From assembly GCA_963573385.1 (NCBI GenBank), contig CAUYLG010062960.1, forward strand, positions 1-64,000: a stretch of DNA of 64,000 bases. The letters run 5' to 3'. Origin of the DNA: Cacajao melanocephalus (lineage: Eukaryota; Chordata; Mammalia; Primates; Pitheciidae). Below, in pieces: positions 54,562 to 64,000 of the stretch; position 1 is the stretch's first letter; each line of letters starts with the position of its first letter. Under the pieces are notes generated by a model, which worked only from the letters and a program-made list of their open reading frames with translations, was not told where the DNA came from and did not search any database. The position numbers and the translations under genes were made by a program.

Positions 54562-55544
54562 TCAAGCATGGTTGAATGCTCTTAGCCACATTTGTGCACA
54601 TATGAGCAAGACCCCTGGTCCCTGTGTCGGGACAGGCTTCATTAGTACCACTGAACTTAGAGACTGCAGAAACTTCAACAGTGTGGGGAGCTAAGGTGCT
54701 TTCCTAGTACATTCAATGTATTGTGCTTCAATTATGTGACATAGCCTAGGGAGTCTTATAAAAATATCATTTGATGGCTAATGCTTTGCAAAGTACAAGT
54801 GTCATTTGGGCCACTGTTTTCCCCATTCCAGTCAGCACACAATGGCACATCTTTGAGCAAAGCCCTCTCTGAGATGTGGGTGTAAGCCAAGCTTTCCGCA
54901 ACACATAGGATGCCTGTGATTGTATTCCTGAAGCTCTTCCTTCTGGCATCTCTTAATCGTCTCATATTTCTGAGCCCCCGCCCAAATCAGGACCCACCTC
55001 AAAGTGAGGCTGCTCATGGCAGTGAATCTCACCTGCTTCTTGAACACCATCTCCTTGTCACCACGCTCCTCCCATATCAACCCTTTCTTTGAATCTTTTC
55101 TTTTGGACTACATCCTAAGAGTCCCTTCTTGATTTGGTCAGGGACATTCAACCCTTACCCTCCTCCAGATGGGCTAAACAAAATGTTAACATTTAGCAAT
55201 AAATGAGACAAACATATTCAAAGACTTATCCTAGAAATCCCAAATCTGTAAGTAAAATTAATCATAAATGAGATATTTCTTGGATCTTTTTGACCTCTGT
55301 CCACTTAAACCTTTCCAAGGAACTAGGGTTCTGCTGGTGCTCATCATGTTATTAGGAAGTGATTCAGGTACCAAAAAAGAATCAGGCTTTGTGTCAGCCA
55401 ATATTAAATCTTAACTTAGATATCACATGAGTTTTAAAGAAACATACAAGAGGCCAACTTTCCAGCCTATGGTAATTCCCCAAGTTTATAACAGCCCAAC
55501 ATCTAAATCTATGGATTTGATAATCAAGCAGGTAACTTACTGAA
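54562..55544. other. Unique sequence, no gene seen
   Basis: Overlapping frames of 60-82 residues occur on both strands near 54,760-55,090 with no domains. Confidence 0.5.
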
Positions 55545-55738
55545 GTAAAATTGACATCTATTAAAGACTTACTGTGTACTAGCCGATGAGCTAAGCATTT
55601 TCTGTGCATTATCTCGCTGAGTTTTGTCAACTAATTTGTGGGGAATGTGTTGTTAGTTCCACTTTAGTAAGCAAACTTGCTCGTGATCATTCCGGCTAAT
55701 AAAGTCACAGTCAGAAAAGGCGCCCAGGCCTGACGCCT
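55545..55738 (-). repeat. MIR, antisense
   Basis: AAAGACTTACTGTGTACTAG, GTGCATTATCTCGCTGAGTT, TTCCACTTTAGTAAGCAAAC and AAAAGGCGCCCAGGCCTGAC fit antisense MIR. Confidence 0.7.
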
Positions 55739-56335
55739 AAAACAGGATCGCTGTCCTAAACATTAAAATATTTAGTTCATATTTCTTAAAGTAGTTAATC
55801 ATGGAATATAGACTGGAAGCAAATCATCTGTAATGAGAGCATTTGCTCAGAACAGTGGAGGAAGATTAGATGATGTGAAGGAGAGAGAGCGGCAGGGTGA
55901 GGTGATTCTAGTCTTCAAGGGCCCAGTACTGTTATGCAGAGCACAGTAACTACTATTCATAAATGTCCCCAAGGAGGGAAATAAATGGATGTTTTCTGGA
56001 GTATGAAAGATTTAGTTTAAATATATTAAATATTTTCCCATATAGGTAGTTGTGAGACATAGGAATATGTCTTCAAGGAAAATGACAGAATCGGTTTCAC
56101 TGGAGCCCTTTAAAACATAGAATAGATTTTCCTTTGAACAGAAGTGGAGAAGACCCACAGGGAGAATGCAGAATTATTTCCCTCTAGGATTCTGTAACCA
56201 TTGCAATCCTAAATAGTCTTCTGGCATTATGTTCTTTTAGCAATAAGTCATCTGAGATCATGTTAGCCAAATATTTGCAGACTCAGAAAGAGAAGATTGA
56301 GAGTCAAAACTGGGTGAGATTCCATTATTCATGGT
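55739..56335. other. Unique sequence, no gene seen
   Basis: No repeat or supported frame. The left copy of the next Alu's target-site duplication is at 56318-56333. Confidence 0.5.
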
Positions 56336-56635
56336 TTTGTTTTTTGTTTTTTTTTGAGATGGAGTCTCGCTCTGTCGCCCAGGCTGGAGTGCAGTGGCGA
56401 AATCTTGGCTCACTGCAACCTCTGCCTCCCAGATTCCAGCAATTCTCCTGCCTCAGCCTCCTGACTAGCTGGAACTACAGGCGTGCACCACCACACTCGG
56501 CTAATTTTTGTATTTTTAGTGGAGGCAGGGTTTCACCATGTTGGCCAGAATGATCTTGATCTCTTGACCTCGTGATCCTCCCGCCTTGGCCTCCCAAAGT
56601 GCTGGGATCACAGGTGTGAGCCACCACTCCCAGCC
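56336..56635 (-). mobile_element. AluS SINE, antisense
   Basis: A full antisense dimer from GATGGAGTCTCGCTCTGTCG to CCACCACTCCCAGCC. The duplication TTCCATTATTC flanks it on both sides. Confidence 0.95.
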
Positions 56636-57173
<538 letters not shown>

Positions 57174-59059
57174 GGAAGCAAATTTTTTAAACCTTCACAA
57201 GCCCTTAAAGTTGTAGTTCACTTCTATTTTAAGGAATGAAGAAATAAAATAATAACTTTTGGAAACAACTAAGGTGTTTAAATCTTTACTTCTTAATCAT
57301 TAATCAAAGAAGAAATCTCTATACATGCAGCAGTTGAATGAGGAACACAATTTCTACTTCAATTAGCCATTCATCACAGGTCTGCATTGTTTGGAGAGAC
57401 ACAGACTTGCAGAGATCATATCAGTAAGAATTCTGTCTGTGGGAAATAAGAATTTTGATGAAATTTGGAACTCTGGTCCATGGAGCTGTTTTTGGTGATT
57501 TCTTAACGCTCTCATGGTATGCTGTCACCAGATGCATCATTATTTTGAAACTAAAAAAAATGTGAGAAGGCCTGGGAAAATCCTGTGGGCTGGAAATTGC
57601 TGGTGGACGAGTAGGGCTAGCTTTTAAAACTCATTTGCTGGAAAAGATTATCATTGTCTTTCTTCTTTACTTTCAATCATTGAAAATATTATTCTCTACG
57701 TGCCATTAAGTGCCAGTCTATTTTTTTAAAAAAAGAAACGATAACAATTTCTGAACACTCAAAACATACTTCAACATGTTATTTTAAGAGAAATATACAT
57801 GAGCAATGGTTTTGAGCAAAATCCATTTTTAATCCAGATTATACATCCAGCAGCAATTTAAGAATGTTTGCTTTGATTGCCTTACTCAACTCGCCATCAC
57901 ACCCCTTAGACTCTCTTCGGCAGTTCTGACGTGAGTGTACGCTTTCCATTGTCTTCTTTATGGATTTAATCTTATCATTTGAGGCTTGAGGCTGATTATC
58001 CAGCTTTTTATACAGCAGTACTATTTTTCCTTCTCTGTTTAACACATCGCAGAGAACTGAGTGTCAGGTTTCTATCTCATATGTTCTACAATTCTGTGTT
58101 CTGGTGTGATGCCGGCAAAACTGGTATAATTCGAGACAAATAGTCATCTTTCCAAGTCTCATAAAATAAATGCTTATAATTTATAGGAATTAAAATGCAA
58201 ATATTGAAATGCTTTAGAATAGCACATGGTTATATCTCAGCAATTTCAAAGACGTGCAGAATTAGGGAAACTGACCCGACCTCCCTCCAAATTACAACTG
58301 CCGTTCGAAGCTGTGCAAGACTAAGTAGAACGATTCCTCTCAGAAGGAGAACGGAGAGAGAGAAACACTCGTCGCCCCGTCACTGTGTCTGTTTCTAGTT
58401 TAGAAAGGTGGACACGGTGCTCCCAGGGCCACTCACACTTGTTCACGTGTCCTTTTGGTACTGGAAAATAAAACAGCATTTAGGTGGGTATAAGCATCCT
58501 TCTGTCAGTGGTTAAGTCTCCACTGTTGATGCCAATTGTGTTTTCGCAAATGTCTTAAAAATCTGTTTAAATAAAAATGTCAAACACTCATATGATTTCT
58601 AAAGTTGTAGGGGGCGTTTGAGGTGATCCGTGTAGTTGGGAACAGCATCTTAATGATCTCTCCATGCCTCACAATGCCCAGCACTGTGTTTTGCCCAAAA
58701 ATTCCGTGTTTAACACTGGAATAAAAGAATGGACCTAGTGTAACTGACATCCTGAGGCAGGCAGCTCTTCTTTACATCCGTGAATATCTCACTAGTTAAC
58801 CTTAGTCTGTTGCCGCTTGCCACGGATGGTTCCAAAGCTCCTCTGATGTTGAGCCAAAGTTGGTCTGGCTGTAATTTCCACCGATTAATCCCAGTCTGTA
58901 CATTGGAGGGAGCAGTCTCTTCCCTTTACTACAGGATAACCCTTCTAATATGTTAAGATAGTCATCACATCTTCCCTTAGGCATCTCCAGAATAATATTT
59001 CCCAATCCCTCCACCACTGCTTGTAAGAAAGAGGAAACAGTGGGGTAAGTGCTCAGGAA
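57174..59059. other. Unique sequence, no gene established
   Basis: About 1.9 kb without recognised transposons. A Lys-rich minus-strand open segment (58069 down to 57839) looks protein-like but is unassigned (see findings). A CpG-bearing stretch lies at 58,260-58,400. Confidence 0.5.
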
Positions 59060-59165
59060 ATTTGTATTTGGGTTCTATCACTGAGAACAATCGATGTGAC
59101 TTTTGGTGGGCCACTTAATTGCTCTGGTCATTTATAGATTCATGTATAAGATGGCATATTTACAC
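59060..59165 (+). repeat. MIR fragment
   Basis: ATTTGGGTTCTATCACTGAG, GTGACTTTTGGTGGGCCACT and TTTATAGATTCATGTATAAG follow MIR order but are worn. Confidence 0.55.
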
Positions 59166-59444
59166 TTGTCTTCACCTGGTAGTATTCTTTGGGGGACTCA
59201 AACCCTCTGTAAATTGTCAGATGTTATGAAAACAAAGGTATTACTAGCACAATGAGACGTAGTTTCTAGCCACTTCACCGATCTGGCATCCTTCCCACGG
59301 CTGTGCCAAGAGTTTGTCATTGTATTCCTTAAAATGTGGTGACCAGAATTAAATTAACTCACTATCCATCCATTATTGGCTTCTTCCAGTAGAAATGAAA
59401 GGAAGAGAAAGGAAGAAGTGAAATCATGCTATTTAAAACTTACT
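59166..59444. other. Unique sequence
   Basis: Short unique stretch without recognised features. Confidence 0.5.
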
Positions 59445-59605
59445 TTGTGCCAGACCCTTAATTCTTTCTTTATTTTACTCCTCATACTAACCCTTTAAGG
59501 CATGTGTTGTGTAGGTAAGTAAAGAAAACCTTAGAAATTGTAAGTAATTTGCTCATGTCACCAAGATCAGCTTGACTTATGTTCTCTCTACTCTAAGATG
59601 TTTTC
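59445..59605 (-). repeat. MIR fragment, antisense
   Basis: CTTACTTTGTGCCAGACCCT, TTTACTCCTCATACTAACCC and AAGTAATTTGCTCATGTCAC fit antisense MIR. Confidence 0.7.
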
Positions 59606-59890
59606 CACAATTTTTGTTATTCCCATAATTAGGACACTCTACATCTGTGATTGGAACAGTCAGCAACGACCACAGTTTCCTTTGGCCAGAGCATGATGCT
59701 GACTTGTATTAATCTTGTAGTAGGCTCAAAGCTTTAGGTTTTCATTTTTATTTTTTTTCACATATATTTCTATTAATATTTATACTGTACTTGTACCACT
59801 GGTTTGGGGGCCTAAATTCCAGCCTTTTTAGAGATCCTTTCTAAACTTGATGTGATCTCACATGATCCACAATCTCTGTTTAATATATAT
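59606..59890. other. Unique sequence
   Basis: AT-rich unique DNA. No gene is seen. Confidence 0.5.
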
Positions 59891-60475
<585 letters not shown>

Positions 60476-60671
60476 TCAACTTGATCTGTCAAAGGTAGGA
60501 GTTCAACTGTTTCCAATGTGAAGACTGTTCTCCTTCTAGGAAAAACTAGGAGCAAAGAGGAAGTTAAGTATCTCCATTTGTTTCATCCCTAAGAAAGAAG
60601 ACTATCCTTCCTTTGTTCATCACTTCCCTCTATGAACGTGGCCCAGTAAGTCACCCCGCATCTGAGCCTCC

Positions 60672-61153
60672 TGTGGTTAGTAGACAGAATAATCGTTCAC
60701 AAAAGTCTCAGGCCCTAATCCCTGGAACCTGTAAATGTTGCTTTACATGGAAAAAGGGACTCTGCATGTGTGATTGAGTTAAGGATTTTGAGATGGGGAG
60801 ATTGTCCTGGTGGGGCCTAAATGTAATCACACGTGTCCTTCTAAGAGGGAGGTAGAGGGAGACTGGATACGGATGGAAGAGGAGGAGGTGAGGTGGCCAC
60901 AGAGGCGGATTGGAACCATGAGGCCATAAGACAATAGATGGTGGTAGCCACTCAAAGCCAGAAGAGGCAAAAGACAGGCCCACCCCTAAAGCCTGCGGAG
61001 GGAGTGTGGCACTTGTCGACACCTTGATTTCAACCCAGTTACACTGATTGTTGGACTTCTGGGCTCCAGAACTCTGAGCAAAGAAGTTTCAGTTGTTTGC
61101 AGCCACCAGACGGTAGGCGGGTAATTTGTTACAGCAGCCACAGGAAACGAATA
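60672..61153 (+). mobile_element. MLT1-like MaLR solo LTR, diverged
   Basis: GTGGTTAGTAGACAGAATAA opens it. Then ATGTTGCTTTACATGGAAAA, GACTCTGCATGTGTGATTGA, CCTGGTGGGGCCTAAATGTA, CTTGATTTCAACCCAGTTAC, TTCTGGGCTCCAGAACTCTG and ACAGCAGCCACAGGAAACGA follow in MLT1 order. No internal retroviral sequence adjoins it. Confidence 0.85.
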
Positions 61154-63979
61154 CCCTCCCTTGTGTTATTCTCTGATGTTCCTAAAACTCTTGTACTCTC
61201 CTGGGTTGTGCACTTCTCCTTCTTTTAAATCTATGTACATAGTATTTATGTTTCTGTAAAGCACATTCCACGTGTTGTCTTATAATATCTGAGCTTGCCA
61301 GACTGACATCCATACTTCACACCGGCCTCTTGAAATGTTGTCATTTAGAGGTCACGAAACATAAAATATTGTTTGGACAGATACATAATAATTTTCAAAG
61401 GTCTTCCTTTTTGGCTTTTCAAATATCGATGGTACAAGAATGCTTACCAGCTACCGGTTACTGTTTGTTCGGTAAATTAATTTTTTTTGTACTAGAAGCT
61501 CTGCGGATGCCAGTAGACCCAGTGAGCTGATAGCTCAGGGGAGATGCTTTTCTGAGAAGGCACAGACCCAGGGAGAGCCTCCCCTGCAGCTTAGCCCTTC
61601 TCTCCAACATCCTGCATAGCTCTGAGGAACCTCACCTGCATCTGCTGCCTTTTACGAAAAAATGGACAATGAATGCCTCTTTCGAATAACCCAATTGGAG
61701 CTGGGTAGTTACCCTGAGTAGGTCCCAGTGTAACAGCAACAGAATTCATGTTTACTAATCTCTCTTTTCCTGTCCTGTATTTCTTTTGCCACCTGTCTAA
61801 TGTTCAAAATAATCAAATCTTAAGAAAAGTTCTTGCATTTTAGAAGGGTCTGAAAGAGGTCCCGGATAATTTCTGTGTCTGCTCTGCATAAAAAGCATCC
61901 TACCTTGAAACTCTTGAGAAAGGCAGCCATACCAAAGAATCATTTATTGAGCTCAAGTTTTCTGAATTTTTGTTCTTGTACCATTAGGGCTGTTATCCAT
62001 ATGTGGGTGTGAGGAAGGGGATTTGGGTGAGAATGGAGAGGGGAGTCGCTGAACGGAAAGTGAGTGAGGAGGAAAGGGAGCGAAAGGATGCCGAGGAGAA
62101 ATACGGCAGGTTTGACCTAGATTCCCAGCTGCCCAGTCTCTGAATATCAGAACTCATTTAAATGCCGTCGGGGGAGGGGCAGAGAACAGAACTTTCCAAA
62201 GCATGAAGTTCAAGGGTCCGAATATCTGATTCTACTCATTTTCAAAACTGTGTCACCAAATCCTGTCGAGTTCCTAAAGCCCCACCTTCAGATTCTTACA
62301 TGCTTGTGTTCAAACATGGTACGTCTTCTTTCTGCAGTGAGATGAAACTAATGTATTCTGCCACATGCTTCAGAAATACTTAACCTTGTTATTTGATAGC
62401 CATGTGTTTTCGTGCGGAGGTAGGAGGAGCTGTTTCGACTCTTTTTCACTGTGAAAGAGATGGACTGTTTGAGCAGAGAGGGTGCCCCCGGCAGTTGGGA
62501 ATGGCCGTTATAAAGTCACAAATGCGCTGTGGCCCAGCAGGACCCAGGCGGTGCTCACACACCTCCCAGAGACCATCACTCACTAACAGTGTCAATGCCC
62601 ATTTCAGTCTTCTATTTCTGTCCTTCCAGGATTCTTGATGGGTGACATCTAACCTATTCACAATTTTTAAAGCAAAATAATAGTAGAATCATGTGCGCAC
62701 TTTTTGTTTTTTGCTTGTCTGTTTCTCTTGTGTTCTCTAAGGTCGACCGTCTCACTATTGCATCTTGATATCTTATCTGAGGTTTCAATCGCTGTCCAGC
62801 TCTTGTATTCTGTGATGCCTGTGGATTTCTTTATTAAGCACCCACTGAGGGGAGGGTAAGATATTTAGCCCTGTGACAAGCACAGCATAGGAACTTTGAT
62901 CCTAGAGAGGGACAAAATACCCTACCCCTTTGGATGACAAGAATGCTCCCGTGGCAACGTATACCCACTGTATACTTGACAGCAGACAAGGATTAGATCA
63001 GTGCTCAAACTGCAGATCAAGGGGGCTGTCAACATCTCTTCATCAGAGATGCCTTTTAGGAGCAGAATGGAAGGCGAGGGAACTGTACTTTCATGCAGGA
63101 CTAGGAAGAGGGAGAGGCAAAGGAGGCATTTGCATCTGGTGCAGAATTTAAAACGGCGTCAAAAAAAAACCTCAGGAGTCAAATTAAGCATATTTGAATG
63201 CAAGAGTTTTGAAAATCACAACTAATACAAAAAATCAGTAATGAACAACATGTCAAAATGTTGAAGAAAGACAGGGTTGATATTACCGGTTTTCTCTTTT
63301 TTCTCAGGCTCTGTCGTGGCTCCACATGGAGCCTGTAAGTGAGAAGGGAGAGGAGATGGAGGAGGGGGGCTAGTGCATTAGCGATAGTTACCAGGGTATT
63401 GATAGAAGAATGAAACACTCAGTTAATTCTGTCAGGCAGAGAAGCTTGGCTGAGACAGAGATCCAGGTAAGGGGATGTTAAAAGAGAAAAGGTGAAATGG
63501 AGAAAGAGATGTGGAAGTTATTTAGAGTGGGATGAGCAGTCATAACCTAAGAGTCTCAACCTAGGAGAACTAACAGGCAAGGTTTGTCAGCGGTGTCCCG
63601 TAAGAACAACTGTAGCAACAGTGTGTAGGATGGGTTGAAAGGGTAGGGAATGGAAAATAAAAATTTCCAAAACAAGTTATAGACAAAAAGAATGTGCAGA
63701 ACCCAATCATTTCGATATGAGGATAAAGGAGAAAGAAGGAAGCAAAAAATATTAGACATTTGCATACCTTCTGGGTGGATATGAGTCTGTACTACCCAGG
63801 AGGAGATCTTCAGCAGTAACTGAAGTGAATGAAGGGCGTGGAATAGCACTGAAGGAAGAGGTGGGAGGGCCACATTTGGGGGTCTTGTGTGCATATGGGA
63901 GATTTGACCCCAAAGAACTCAAGTGTAGGGGCTGGGAAGTAAAGGATGAGAGGTCAAGAATTTGGTTTGCCCACTCAGT
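61154..63979. other. Unique sequence, no gene seen
   Basis: About 2.8 kb without recognised transposons. Purine-biased from about 63,300 on, giving a 112-residue minus-strand frame (63556-63894) with a Leu/Phe-rich composition and no domain. Confidence 0.5.
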
Positions 63980-64000
63980 GTTTCTTTTTTTCTTTTTTTT
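63980..64000. repeat. T-rich tract at the window edge
   Basis: The window ends in TTTCTTTTTTTCTTTTTTTT. It may be the tail of an antisense Alu or L1 that continues beyond the window, which cannot be seen here. Confidence 0.6.

Overview
This window is primate nuclear DNA, almost certainly human or another catarrhine. The evidence is some 25 Alu-derived insertions of AluJ, AluS and one AluY-like type, a 7SL RNA pseudogene, MLT1-type MaLR LTRs, and many worn MIR and L2 fragments. There is no credible protein-coding gene, operon, CRISPR array or intact mobile element. The long open frames almost all come from antisense Alus or old repeats.

Layout. Bases 1-380 look like the last part of a long AT-rich 3' UTR on the + strand, ending in an AATAAA signal at 357-362 with a GU/U-rich stretch just after it. 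Bases 381-6840 are AT-rich with no Alu, as is common around dosage-sensitive developmental genes. From 6.8 to 11.2 kb the DNA is mostly unique. From 11.2 to 31 kb it is Alu-dense, with two MLT1 LTRs, a pyrimidine tract and many MIR/L2 relics. From 31 to 46 kb Alus are nearly absent apart from one monomer at 37.1 kb; old repeats, two dinucleotide microsatellites and unique AT-rich blocks fill it. At 47.2-48.0 kb an Alu trimer lies directly upstream of a degraded 7SL pseudogene. From 48 to 56.3 kb the DNA is again Alu-free, with blocks that look like distal enhancers. From 56.3 to 61.2 kb there are four antisense Alus and a third MLT1-like LTR. The remainder is unique and runs into a T-tract at the window edge.

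Interpretation. The window looks like the 3' end and downstream gene-poor flank of a regulatory gene, with candidate enhancers at 34.66-35.01, 44.86-45.80, 50.10-50.58 and 50.86-51.56 kb. These are inferred from sequence character only; no conservation data were available. The gene cannot be named from the sequence alone. The most unusual structural events are a 50-bp fold-back templated insertion inside an Alu (19752-19801), the Alu trimer with a single target-site duplication, and the 7SL relic beside it. Repeat family calls rest on remembered consensus patterns, so boundaries of old repeats (MIR, L2, MLT1) are approximate to tens of bases.
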